Below are positions 1 to 8,110 of a stretch of DNA of 64,000 bases, in pieces. Below the pieces are notes generated by a model, which ran no database searches, was not told where the DNA came from, and worked only from the letters and a program-made list of their open reading frames with translations. The stretch covers positions 62,001 to 126,000 of the forward strand of contig NZ_FYDL01000001.1 in NCBI RefSeq assembly GCF_900187505.1, in the 5' to 3' direction. Within the stretch, counting starts at the first letter, position 1; each line of letters opens with the position of its first letter. The DNA is from Pseudomonas sp. Irchel s3h17 (GTDB lineage: Bacteria; Pseudomonadota; Gammaproteobacteria; Pseudomonadales; Pseudomonadaceae). Position numbers and translations under genes: made by a program.

Positions 1-36
1 GTACAGCTGACAGGGGGATTCTTGGTTACTCATCGT

Positions 37-192
37 TTATCTCTCGGATAACCAGGACCAGGGTTTCGTGAGCCAGTCCTGAATGGCATTCAGCAGGGCG
101 CGCAGCTGTTCGAGAAGGCGTCCGACGGACAGCCGGCCCCGGGCCTCGAAAAGCGTTGGAACCCCAGCGATCAGCAGCTCTGGCCGGTTCAT
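37..192 (-). CDS. Possible small protein, function unknown
   Basis: A 51-codon open frame starts with ATG at 192 and ends with TAA at 37. A GAAGGGCAGGG stretch lies about 9 bases upstream of the start and could serve as a ribosome binding site. The predicted peptide is basic, has no cysteine, and carries Trp residues in its last third (WLTKPWSWLSE). I recognise no family. It lies downstream of the KfrA-like gene and its hairpin on the same strand. It could equally be a chance frame in high-GC DNA, so the call is weak. Confidence 0.25.
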   Translation of the reverse strand: MNRPELLIAGVPTLFEARGRLSVGRLLEQLRALLNAIQDWLTKPWSWLSER

Positions 193-364
193 CGTGTGTG
201 CCCTGCCCTTCGGTTCAAACGGCTACGCACCCTTCGACAGCGGATGAATCAGGCATGCGTTCGCCTTCTCCCCTAAGCGTAGCCGCTGGGTTGGGGGTGT
301 TGCGCATCGTCGGGCAAGGTATATAGGCAATGACTGCCAGGGCTGATCGCCGACCGTCGACACA

Positions 365-392
365 AACAGGCCCCTATCGCTCAGGGCCTGTT
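365..392 (-). terminator. Hairpin downstream of the KfrA-like gene
   Basis: A perfect 9-bp stem (aacaggccc at 365-373, gggcctgtt at 384-392) with a 10-base loop lies 66 bases past the KfrA-like stop codon. There is no clear U-tract on either strand, so termination efficiency is uncertain. Just upstream in minus-strand sense (about 402-420) the DNA reads like the last codons of a gene, LIDTAGK then stop. The hairpin may therefore be the original terminator of a gene otherwise lost here. Confidence 0.5.
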
Positions 393-457
393 CGACAGCC
401 TTACTTGCCGGCGGTGTCGATCAGGGTCTACGACTTCAGGCCGATACACCCGTGCAG

Positions 458-1465
458 CTACAGGTGATCAGCGGCGCTGTCTGGCGCTTCTGATCGGCTC
501 CCCTCTGTCCGGTCCTCAGAAGGATGTTCAGCCGCCTCCAGGGTTTTCAGCAGTTCGGCAATCTCGGCGGATTGACGGGCCGAGGCATCGCTCAATTCGC
601 CAACCTCACGCTGCAAGTGGGCGACCTGCTCCAGCAACACCTGCTTGCCGCCCTCCACTTGCGCCACCTGGATCTTCAACGCACCGATTTCACTGCGTTG
701 ACGATCCACCACCGTTTCCAGTCCCAGATTGGCCTTGTGCTGCTGCCGGGCCTCGGTGAGCAGGCGCTCGTTATCGCGGTTCAACTGCGTCACTTCATCC
801 TGCTTGATGATCAGCGTCTGCTGCAGGTGACGCATCTCCATCTGCACCTGTTGCAACTGACCCTCATGCCGGCGCTGCTCCTGCTCCCGTTGCTCCTTGC
901 TCGCGGCGCGGTAGTGCTCAAGCGCATCACGGGCATGCTGGTGCTTTTCTTCCAGGGAGCGGACCTGCTCCTGCTTGTCCTTGAGGTGCACCTCAAGGTC
1001 GAGGTTCGACTGGCTCAGCCGTGCATTGCGGGTCTGTTCGGCCTGCAAGGTCGTACGGCAGGTGTGCAGCTCGCCGGACTCGGTTTCCAGGGCGACACGC
1101 TGGATATCGTGCTGCTGTTGCAGCTGCGCCAGCGCAGCCTGGCTGGCGCTGAGTTGTTCATTGAGTGCGGCCTGCTCGGCCTGGGACACCTTCAGCGCCT
1201 GCTCGAAGCGCTCCTCGCTCTCTTCCTGCAAGCGCAACGCCAACCGTGACACCAGCTCGCCAAGCTCGTCGCTGAGGGCCTGCTGGGGCGCGCCACGGCG
1301 CAGATCGAGGTCTTCGAGCTCCTTCAAATAACGATGAATCGTGGTTTTCGAACCGGTATTGCCCAGCTCTATCCGTACGGCATCGATGCTTGGATGTTCT
1401 CCACGCGCCAGCAATGCCTCCCGCGCCTTCTGCACGATTGCCTTGTTTACGCCGCCACGGGCCAT
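458..1465 (-). CDS. KfrA-type DNA-binding coiled-coil protein
   Basis: The 335-residue product matches the KfrA plan: an N-terminal DNA-binding domain (about residues 1-60, containing GNTGSKTTIHRYLKEL) followed by a long, almost uninterrupted coiled coil from about 85 to 315, rich in Gln, Glu, Arg and Leu heptads. KfrA proteins were described on IncP plasmids as autoregulators with a possible structural role in DNA segregation; chromosomal homologues are common in Pseudomonas and Xanthomonas, with unclear function. The ATG at 1465 has an AGGAG ribosome binding site. No parA, parB or replication gene is nearby, so it is an orphan here. The AT-rich promoter region with a dyad fits autorepression. 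Confidence 0.8.
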   Translation of the reverse strand: MARGGVNKAIVQKAREALLARGEHPSIDAVRIELGNTGSKTTIHRYLKELEDLDLRRGAPQQALSDELGELVSRLALRLQEESEERFEQALKVSQAEQAALNEQLSASQAALAQLQQQHDIQRVALETESGELHTCRTTLQAEQTRNARLSQSNLDLEVHLKDKQEQVRSLEEKHQHARDALEHYRAASKEQREQEQRRHEGQLQQVQMEMRHLQQTLIIKQDEVTQLNRDNERLLTEARQQHKANLGLETVVDRQRSEIGALKIQVAQVEGGKQVLLEQVAHLQREVGELSDASARQSAEIAELLKTLEAAEHPSEDRTEGSRSEAPDSAADHL

Positions 1466-1493
1466 GTGTTGCTCCTACGATTTCGTACTGTAT

Positions 1494-1527
1494 TACATAC
1501 TATGTATTTACATTCTATTTATGTCAA
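1494..1527 (-). promoter_or_regulatory. Promoter and operator-like dyad of the KfrA-like gene
   Basis: Reading the minus strand, TTGACA (1522-1527) is followed after 17 bases by CATAGT (1499-1504), a plausible sigma-70 promoter. The -10 element is covered by a perfect dyad TACATA-C-TATGTA (1494-1506). The local DNA is much more AT-rich than its surroundings. A dyad on the -10 box of a gene for an autoregulated DNA-binding family suggests an operator; this is inference. Confidence 0.55.
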
Positions 1528-1753
1528 AGCCAACGATGCCTAAAGGCTTGTTTATCTGATTGAATAATTGAGCGTTATCGCATCTGTCAGGGTCAAAACC
1601 GCGCTTGCCCGTGTGATCCAGTACGCCAGGACCGGCCCTGGGGACGCGCACGCTAAAATGTCGTCAATGCCCAGCAAAATCCGCAGCAGCGCCCGCACCC
1701 CGCCGGGCGCCGGACGGAGTAAGGTAGGTAAAACCCCAAGCCTGAGGTACGCC

Positions 1754-1946
1754 GTGGCGTCCTATTCCCTGCGTCAGTTGAAGTACTTCGTCACCACCGT
1801 CGAATGTGGCCGCGTTGCAGAAGCCTCCCGCAAGCTGTACATCGCCCAGCCGTCGATCTCCACGGCCATCAAGGGCCTGGAAGACAGTTTCGGCGTGCAG
1901 TTGTTGATCCGTCACCACGCCCAGGGCGTGTCATTGACTCCCAGCA
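1754..1946 (+). pseudogene. LysR-family regulator, 5' fragment only
   Basis: From a GTG at 1754 (GAGG six bases upstream) the frame encodes the start of a LysR-type regulator: SLRQLKYFV, then the recognition-helix region AQPSISTAIKGLE, then VSLTPS. It covers only about 64 residues of the winged-helix domain. After the LTPS motif the frame runs into antisense sequence of a monooxygenase fragment, so the effector-binding domain is missing. The cut is clean and in frame, which points to a deletion joining two genes rather than gradual decay. Confidence 0.8.
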
Positions 1947-2094
1947 GAACCAGGTGCGGGACGCCCAGTCGGCTCAAGTGTTCACTCATGGCCACGCCGG
2001 CCTGACCGGCGCCGACGACAAGGGTATCTATGTGTCTTGTTTCAACTGTCATGGCTGTGTACTTCTGAAAGTCGGGTTGATTCAGATCGACCAT
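1945..2094 (-). pseudogene. FAD-dependent monooxygenase, 5' fragment only
   Basis: The minus strand encodes about 50 residues typical of the start of a flavin-containing monooxygenase: DTLVVGAGQAGVAMSEHL, the Rossmann dinucleotide-binding motif, then GVPHLVL, after which homology stops at about 1945 where the LysR fragment begins. Start is ATG 2094 (GAGG upstream) or ATG 2052. Everything after the first FAD motif is absent, so it cannot make an enzyme. Confidence 0.75.
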
Positions 2095-2280
2095 GGCTGC
2101 CGCCTCTGAGGCTGATCATTGTTGTTTTACGGTTGCGGCTATCGGTGCAAGGGGTGTTGGCGGCATTCTGTTGGGAGGTGGGAATTTGCGAAATTATGAT
2201 TTTTGTCATTGCTGCCAAGGAAAAAGCTGCTCCCGCGCAAAGGCCCGGGCGCAGCGGGTTGCGGGCGCGGGTGATGTCCC

Positions 2281-2414
2281 GTGGCGAGCGAGCTTGCTCG
2301 CGCTGGGCTGCACAGCAGCCCCGAAAGGGTCACCGGGTCTTGTCTGAAAGACTGCAATGGTCTTGTTGGAGTGGGGGCGCTTCACGCCCCAGCGCGAGCA
2401 AGCTCGCTCGCCAC
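2281..2414. repeat. REP doublet (REPIN-like)
   Basis: Two perfect 27-base inverted arms (2281-2307 and 2388-2414; core gcgagcgagcttgctcgc) bracket about 80 bases containing smaller palindromes. The same architecture and related arms recur at 40856-40990. The unit fits the REPIN class of short non-autonomous elements mobilised by RAYT transposases in Pseudomonas. It occupies most of the 2095-2551 gene-free gap, in which I see nothing else. Confidence 0.85.
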
Positions 2415-2551
2415 AGGGCCTGTGTTCGGCATCCCCGCTTCGTCATCTGCACTGCGCCAACCCGTTATTTCTCAAGGACTTTTGCTGTTTGCCGAGTTTT
2501 AGGATTTACTGCCACGAGCACACAGCGGGCGTGCCGTGGAGGAATTTCCAG

Positions 2552-3529
2552 ATGAACAAGGTAGACCGCTACCTGCAGGCCGGTACCCGGGAAAACACCC
2601 GGCGCAGCTACCGGGCGGCGGTGGAGCACTTCGAAGTGACCTGGGGCGGGTTCCTGCCGGCGACCGGCGACAGCATCGTGCGTTACCTGGCCGACTACGC
2701 CGATCAGCACGCCATCAGCACGTTGAAGCAGCGCCTGGCCGCCCTGGCGCAGTGGCATATCACCCAGGGGTTTCCCGACCCGACCAAGACCCCGGCGGTG
2801 CGCCAAATGATCAAGGGCATCCGGACCTTGCATCCGGCCCGGGAAAAGCAGGCGCCACCCCTGCTCCTGCAGCACCTGGAGCAAGCGGTCAATTGGCTGG
2901 AGCAGGAGGCGCAACAGGCCGCCGAGCGGCATGACCTGACGACCGTGCTGCGCAACCGGCGCGATATCGCGCTGGTGCTGATCGGGTTTTGGCGCGGGTT
3001 TCGCGGCGATGAACTGTCGCGCCTGAGGGTCGAGCATGTCCAGGTCGACCCGGGCTCAGGGATCACCTTCTACCTGCCCCACAGCAAAGGCGATCGCCAG
3101 CACCTGGGCACCACCTTTCGCACCCCGGCGCTGAAAAAACTCTGCCCGGTCGAGGCGTATTCGAACTGGATTACTTCGGCGGGCATGGCCTATGGGCCGG
3201 TGTTTCGCAAACTCGATCGTTGGGGCAACCTGGCCGAGGACGGGTTCAACACCAACAGCCTGATCCCCTTGCTGCGCCGGGTTTTTCAACGCACCGGCGT
3301 GCCTGCGCAGTTCTACACCAGCCACTCCTTGCGCAGGGGCTTCGCCACCTGGGCATCCGCCAACGGCTGGGATATCAAGGCGATCATGAACTATGTGGGC
3401 TGGAAGGACGTCAAGTCGGCCCTGCGTTATGTCGATCCCGCGGCATCCTTTGGCGAGCTGGCCTCCAACACCCTGAAGGAGGCGTCAGCGCTCACCACGT
3501 ACACGACCGGCACACTACCGGCAGGCTAG
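2552..3529 (+). CDS. Tyrosine recombinase / site-specific integrase
   Basis: This 325-residue phage-integrase-family protein has an N-terminal SAM-like core-binding domain (about 1-95) and a catalytic domain. By position the active-site set is complete: Arg151 (GFRGDEL), Lys179, His258 and Arg261 (HSLR), Trp284 in the usual His/Trp position, and nucleophile Tyr293. ATG 2552 was chosen over longer in-frame starts because GGAGGAA lies 7 bases upstream and homologues begin near here. It stands alone, with no excisionase, phage genes or visible attachment repeats. It may be the last gene of an eroded island or a resident XerC-like recombinase of unknown target. Confidence 0.85.
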   Translation: MNKVDRYLQAGTRENTRRSYRAAVEHFEVTWGGFLPATGDSIVRYLADYADQHAISTLKQRLAALAQWHITQGFPDPTKTPAVRQMIKGIRTLHPAREKQAPPLLLQHLEQAVNWLEQEAQQAAERHDLTTVLRNRRDIALVLIGFWRGFRGDELSRLRVEHVQVDPGSGITFYLPHSKGDRQHLGTTFRTPALKKLCPVEAYSNWITSAGMAYGPVFRKLDRWGNLAEDGFNTNSLIPLLRRVFQRTGVPAQFYTSHSLRRGFATWASANGWDIKAIMNYVGWKDVKSALRYVDPAASFGELASNTLKEASALTTYTTGTLPAG

Positions 3530-3533
3530 GCCC

Positions 3534-4241
3534 TCAAGTATTGGCTTGTGCTTCAGGGTCCGCGCCGCGTTCGGACTCCCATTGCCAGGCCCGTTGCAGC
3601 AGATCGATCACCTCCTGATCCGAGGTTTGCTCGAAGTTCTGGTACCAGTACCCGATCGATACCAGCCACTCGGGAATGATCGGGCACACCAACTCGTTCA
3701 CGTCGTCGCGCAATGCCTCCAGCGTCTCCAGCGGCGCCACCGGTACCGCCACCACCATGCGCGCCGGCCCGTGCCGGCGCACGGCCTGGATCGCGGCCAT
3801 CATCGAGGCGCCGGTCGCCAGGCCATCATCCACCAGAATCACCACCTGATCCTTTAGTACGGGTGGCGCACGGTTCGCCCGGTAGGCCTGTTCACGACGC
3901 TGCAACTCCCGGGTTTCCCGGGCGACCACCGCATCGAAGGTGCCTTGCTCAATGTGGTTGGCACGCAACGCTTCTTGATTGACGATCTGAATGCCGCCAC
4001 TGGCAATCGCGCCCATGGCGTACTCCTGATGGGTGGGCACCCCCAGCTTGCGGACCAGCATCAGGTCCAGCCGGACCTTGAGGGCCGTGGCGATTTCATA
4101 GGCGACCGGTACCCCGCCTCGTGGCAAGGCCAGGACAATCACGTCGGATCGTTGTGCGTATCTGAGCAGCGGTTCCACCAGGCGCTGGCCGGCGGCGGCA
4201 CGGTCACGCAAGATGGTTTGAACTGAGGGGCTATGAGTCAT
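3534..4241 (-). CDS. Phosphoribosyltransferase family protein
   Basis: This 235-residue protein has a type I phosphoribosyltransferase fold with the PRPP-binding motif VILVDDGLATGAS (about 134-146) and an N-terminal ALPRGGVPVA segment. Such stand-alone proteins are often next to stress genes, and their true substrate is generally unknown. ATG 4241 was preferred to the upstream frame because AGGAGGT lies 7 bases before it. It ends four bases from the convergent recombinase gene. Confidence 0.85.
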   Translation of the reverse strand: MTHSPSVQTILRDRAAAGQRLVEPLLRYAQRSDVIVLALPRGGVPVAYEIATALKVRLDLMLVRKLGVPTHQEYAMGAIASGGIQIVNQEALRANHIEQGTFDAVVARETRELQRREQAYRANRAPPVLKDQVVILVDDGLATGASMMAAIQAVRRHGPARMVVAVPVAPLETLEALRDDVNELVCPIIPEWLVSIGYWYQNFEQTSDQEVIDLLQRAWQWESERGADPEAQANT

Positions 4242-4412
4242 TTGAACACCTCCTGACGCAATCAAGCGCCCACGCTCATCCAGATTCCTCCTCTGAAGTG
4301 TGGTTTTCCATGGCTATTTATCAAGCCCGGCGCACGGGGGGCGAGCGCAAACGTACCGCGGCATATGCCCCGGGCCCTTCCCCGACGGGAAAGTGGCCCT
4401 GAATCAACCCAC

Positions 4413-6011
4413 TCAAGACCGGTCGGAGGTGTGCGCCGGGGCCTTGAACCACTGGTCGCGGGGCACGCGTTTTTCCTCGGACGGGTCGCCCAGATAGTGG
4501 GGCGACATGATCTGCACGTTGTACTCGTTGAACACATCCTGGATGTTGGCGTGCAGTTCGCTCAGCAGCACGGCGCGCGGACGAGGCTGGCTGGGGATGG
4601 CCTGGGCCACCAGGCGGTACTCGGGGTAGAAATCCGACAGCGCGGTCTGGAACACCTGGGGCGCGGGAACCTCCAGCACACCGTTGGTGCGCCTGGCGGC
4701 TTCCAGCAGCATGGCTTCCACTTGTCGCCAGGGGGTGTCGTAGCCGATGGTCACGGTGGTGTCGACCACGTAGCCGGGGCCCTGCACGGTGCGGGAGTAG
4801 TTCTTGGTCACGGTGTTGGTGATCATCGAGTTGGGGATGGTCAGCACTTCCCCCAGGCCCGTGCGGATCCGGGTGGTGAACATGCCCAGTTCGGTCACGG
4901 TGCCTTCATGGTCGCCGATGCGCACGAATTCGCCAGGGCGCAGGGTGCGGGTATAGGTCAGGATCAAGCCGGCGGCGGCCTGCCCGATCACGCTGCTGGC
5001 GCCCAGGGAAATCATCAGGCCGAGCAGTACCGACAGGCCCTTGAAGGCATCGGTGCCGGCGCCCGGCAGGTAGGGATACGCCATCGCCAGGGCGAACAGC
5101 CAGATCGCCAGGGAGGTCAGGCGCATGGTCGGTTGCAGGGTTTCGTGGTTCAGCCAGCTGAAGGTTCCGGGCGTTGCCATGCGCCGCCAGATCCGCTTGC
5201 TCAAACTGCTCGCGCCCCGGGCGATGAAGAAGATCGCCAGCGCCACACCCAGCCCCGGGATCGCGCCAATGATGCCTTCGAACAGGTAGCGGGCCACGTC
5301 CAGCAGGTAGTTGTTCAGGCGCTCGCCCCAGGGGCGGGTGTAGGGAAACCGCGAGAGCACGAACCCCAGCCATTCGTAGCTGAACAACAGCACCAGCACC
5401 CAGCGCACCAGCCAGAACAGCCGACCGACCAAAGGGTACAGGTAGTTGGCATCGATGATCTGCACGCGCCCCACTTTCAGGGCCGCGGTATGCCGTTGCA
5501 TCAATTCGGGCAAGCGTTCGAGCAGCTTGCGACGCAGGTAAAACAGGCCCCAGAGCAGTGCGATATAGATACCGGTGGCAATGCCTACGGCGATCAAGGC
5601 CCTGAGTATCATGTCCAGGCTGCGGGCTTCCCGGGTCTCGGACACCACTTGGCGCAGATTCTGCGCCGCGCTCTCGGCCGCTTGCTGCACCGAGGCGAAC
5701 CGCAGTGTATCGACGTCCTTGGGCGCGACGATAAAGGCCCGTTTGTTGCCCAGCAGCACCAGGTAGCTGTTCTGGATCGTGTCGAGACTGACATCCAGGT
5801 TCTCACCTTCGGCCAGCGCCTCGTTGATCACCACCCTCGCCCGGTAGACCCGTGCCTGCGGCGCCTCACCCAGCACGGTGGCGCGAAACACCATGATGCT
5901 GCGGTTGGCGACTTTCAGCTCCGCTGTCTGGGGCTCATCCGCCGCCCACAGCGCCACCGACCAGAACACCCCCAACGCCGCGAGCAACATAGCCAGCGCC
6001 CTGTTCCCCAT
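4413..6011 (-). CDS. Mechanosensitive ion channel (MscS family)
   Basis: A 532-residue inner-membrane protein. A signal sequence (about 1-24) precedes a periplasmic domain (25-120); several transmembrane helices follow, then the MscS core with the pore-lining GASSVIGQAAAGLILTYTR stretch and a beta domain (VRIGDHEGTVTELGMFTTRI). The family opens under membrane tension to release solutes during hypo-osmotic shock. It is larger than E. coli MscS, placing it in the mid-size group with an N-terminal extension. ATG 6011 has AAGGAG upstream; the longer frame to 6089 has no such site. Confidence 0.85.
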   Translation of the reverse strand: MGNRALAMLLAALGVFWSVALWAADEPQTAELKVANRSIMVFRATVLGEAPQARVYRARVVINEALAEGENLDVSLDTIQNSYLVLLGNKRAFIVAPKDVDTLRFASVQQAAESAAQNLRQVVSETREARSLDMILRALIAVGIATGIYIALLWGLFYLRRKLLERLPELMQRHTAALKVGRVQIIDANYLYPLVGRLFWLVRWVLVLLFSYEWLGFVLSRFPYTRPWGERLNNYLLDVARYLFEGIIGAIPGLGVALAIFFIARGASSLSKRIWRRMATPGTFSWLNHETLQPTMRLTSLAIWLFALAMAYPYLPGAGTDAFKGLSVLLGLMISLGASSVIGQAAAGLILTYTRTLRPGEFVRIGDHEGTVTELGMFTTRIRTGLGEVLTIPNSMITNTVTKNYSRTVQGPGYVVDTTVTIGYDTPWRQVEAMLLEAARRTNGVLEVPAPQVFQTALSDFYPEYRLVAQAIPSQPRPRAVLLSELHANIQDVFNEYNVQIMSPHYLGDPSEEKRVPRDQWFKAPAHTSDRS

Positions 6012-6167
6012 GTTCCAGCTCCTTACGCCACCGGTTCCAGGGCGATATCCATAATGATCGTTATCCGGGTCATCCCCCTGACCGGACATGCAGCGCAGCT
6101 TAGTTCAGCGCCAAGGGCTTGTCAGATTCGCCCGCGAACTTTGCGAGGCAATCGAGTGTGTGACCGC

Positions 6168-6245
6168 TCAGTCCTGACGCAGCCACTCGATGAACGGTGC
6201 GAACAACTCCGACTGCGAGCTGATCCCACGCTTGAGATAGCGATA
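6168..6245 (-). pseudogene. LysR-family regulator, C-terminal remnant
   Basis: The last 24 codons of a GcvA-type LysR regulator can be read on the minus strand (KRGISSQSELFAPFIEWL, then QD and a stop at 6168). An in-frame stop lies immediately upstream (6246-6248), and no other LysR sequence is found before the stress-protein gene. It is a relic too short to function. Confidence 0.6.
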
Positions 6246-6258
6246 TCAGACCACTCCA

Positions 6259-7149
6259 TCAGACCGCCAGCACACTGCAGGACGCCTGGTACAGCACGTG
6301 TTCAGTGGTGCTGCCGATCAGTTTCTCAAGGCCCGATGACTGGTTCCTGCCCATCACGATCACGTCGACCTGATGCTGCTGGGCGAACTCGGCCAGCACC
6401 CTGACCGGACCGCCCTTGATGAAGTGGCGACGCTCCGAGGGCACGCTGAAATGGTTGGCGCTCCGTTGAAACGACCGCTCCAGATCCCGGCGCAACTGCA
6501 GTGTCAGCTCTCCCAGCATCAGCCCGCCTCCGCCTGCGTCCCCCAGGAAGTCCGCGCTGATGTCACAGGCCGCGAGCAGGTGCAGTTCGGCGTCGCACTG
6601 CAGTGCCAGGCGTTCAGCTTGCTGGATAATCCGCTCGTTGAGCTCGTTGCGCTGCGGCGAGTCGGTGGTGGTATCGATCGCTGCCACGATCTTGCGCGGC
6701 AAGGCATGCCCTTGCGCGCCTACCAGGTAGATCGGCACCGGACAGTGGCGCAACAAATGCCAATCCAGCGGGGTGAAAAACGTGCGTTTGAGCAACGACT
6801 CGTGCTGCACTTCCTTGATCAGCAGGTCGGGTTGCCACTCGGCGACGTGATCCAGAATGTCCCGCTCGAGGTCGTCGGACCATGCGGTTTCGGCCGTCAC
6901 CTCGATCCCGCTGGCGCGCAGTCGTTGCGCCTGGTCATGCAGCCAATCGTCCTGGTCCTTCAGATAAGCGGCCCGCGCCGTGGCCCGGTCCCCCTCCTCG
7001 AGCAGGGCCAGAATGTGCAGCGACCTGACCAGCGCGACAATGTGCAAGGTTGCGCCACTGGCCGTGGCCACGGCACCGGCATGCGGGATCGCCGGAGACT
7101 GGCGCAGGGTCGGGTTGATGATCAATAACAAGCGTTGATACTGGCCCAT
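6259..7149 (-). CDS. Universal stress protein, tandem UspA domains
   Basis: This 296-residue protein contains two UspA domains (about 1-145 and 155-296). The second ends with a recognisable nucleotide-binding tail (VIVMGRN, then G-S-T-T and CSVLAV). Tandem Usp proteins in Pseudomonas are linked to anaerobic and energy stress. ATG 7149 is supported by CAGGAG upstream. It reads in the same direction as the MscS-type channel but is separated from it by the LysR remnant. Confidence 0.88.
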   Translation of the reverse strand: MGQYQRLLLIINPTLRQSPAIPHAGAVATASGATLHIVALVRSLHILALLEEGDRATARAAYLKDQDDWLHDQAQRLRASGIEVTAETAWSDDLERDILDHVAEWQPDLLIKEVQHESLLKRTFFTPLDWHLLRHCPVPIYLVGAQGHALPRKIVAAIDTTTDSPQRNELNERIIQQAERLALQCDAELHLLAACDISADFLGDAGGGGLMLGELTLQLRRDLERSFQRSANHFSVPSERRHFIKGGPVRVLAEFAQQHQVDVIVMGRNQSSGLEKLIGSTTEHVLYQASCSVLAV

Positions 7150-7295
7150 GGTCTGACTCCTGAGTGACATATAGAAAGTATTGACCCAAGACGGCGCCTC
7201 CGACGCCTTTTTTCGTTGATCCGGATCAAGCGCATGCGTCATCGGCGCCCGGCGCTGCCCGATGAGGCATACCTGTCAAGAGCAGACGCAGAGCG

Positions 7296-7320
7296 TGGGA
7301 ACGATCAATGAGCGTTCCCG
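7296..7320 (-). terminator. REP-like hairpin downstream of quinone reductase
   Basis: A perfect 7-bp stem (gggaacg 7297-7303, cgttccc 7313-7319) follows the stop codon of the flavodoxin-fold oxidoreductase on the minus strand. The sequence resembles the common Pseudomonas gggaacg/cgttcccacgctc palindrome also present near 29439. It may act as a transcript 3' end. Confidence 0.45.
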
Positions 7321-7334
7321 CAGGGCAGAGTCAG

Positions 7335-8045
7335 TCAGGCATCCACGACCAATGGATACAACTGCTCGTCAAACTGCGCCAGCCGTGGAAATTCCAGCGG
7401 CTGCTCGTCTTCCAGGCGTTGCAGGCGCAGGCCGTAGTCAATCAGGAACGCCTGCCGTGCTTCATCGCTGATGTACGGCACATGCCAGGCGACAAACGGT
7501 TCCAACACGTCGAAACCCACGTAGGCCAGGGTGCCGCGCAGGATCGGCCGCAGCATGTCTTGCAACGGGCCGTGGATTGCCCCTTCGCCGAACATGTGCT
7601 CGCGGCCGCCCAGGGTCACGGTCACCAAGGCCTGCTTGCCGCTCAAGCCACCCTGGTCGTAGAACCGCTTGCCGCCGTAGCAGATGCCGGACACCAGCAC
7701 CCGGTCGATCCAGCCCTTGAGCATGGCCGGGGCCGAGAACCAGAAGATCGGGAAGTTGAGGATCAACAGGTCAGCCCACAGCAGCTTGTCCAGTTCGGCC
7801 TGGATGTCCGCCGCCAGTGACTGGCTCTTCACCCCCAGGCGTTGCTCCAGGGCATACACCAGGTACTCCGGGTTTCCCCGGGAAGAAAAATCATTGCGAC
7901 TGGCCACCGGGTTCCAGTCCATGGCGTACAGGTCGCTGACCTGAACCTCGTGGCCCTGGGCTTCGAGGGTGCTTACCGCCTGGTCACGCAAGGCCGCGGT
8001 GAAGGAATTTGGCTCGGGATGGGCGTGAACGATCAGTACTTTCAT
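7335..8045 (-). CDS. NAD(P)H-dependent oxidoreductase (flavodoxin-fold quinone reductase)
   Basis: A 236-residue cytoplasmic protein of the flavodoxin_2 family (MdaB/NQO1-like). It opens with KVLIVHAHPEPNSFTAAL, the FMN/FAD phosphate-binding region, and has the FPIFWFSAPAMLKGWIDRV segment typical of the family. These enzymes reduce quinones and related compounds by two electrons, using NAD(P)H. AAGGA lies upstream of the ATG. It is 65 bases from the aldehyde dehydrogenase stop on the same strand and could be a distal operon member, but homologues also occur alone. Confidence 0.85.
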   Translation of the reverse strand: MKVLIVHAHPEPNSFTAALRDQAVSTLEAQGHEVQVSDLYAMDWNPVASRNDFSSRGNPEYLVYALEQRLGVKSQSLAADIQAELDKLLWADLLILNFPIFWFSAPAMLKGWIDRVLVSGICYGGKRFYDQGGLSGKQALVTVTLGGREHMFGEGAIHGPLQDMLRPILRGTLAYVGFDVLEPFVAWHVPYISDEARQAFLIDYGLRLQRLEDEQPLEFPRLAQFDEQLYPLVVDA

Positions 8046-8110
8046 GGTGATTCCTTAGACGTTTGCCGCGTAGGGGGTGACTGCGGGGTTGTGCGAGAAG
8101 TCATCGGGAC

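Noticed and set aside
524..1249. Long plus-strand frame antisense to the KfrA-like gene
   Set aside because: It is the Leu-rich mirror of a Gln/Glu-rich coiled coil, has no ribosome binding site and matches no family; a reading-frame shadow.
2281..2414. Possible CRISPR-like or tRNA-related repeat
   Set aside because: Only a single pair of inverted arms, no direct-repeat series and no cloverleaf; it fits a REP doublet.
4365..6404. 679-codon plus-strand frame across the MscS gene
   Set aside because: High-GC shadow frame, rich in His, Gln and Gly with no domain; the opposite strand has clear transmembrane and MscS motifs.
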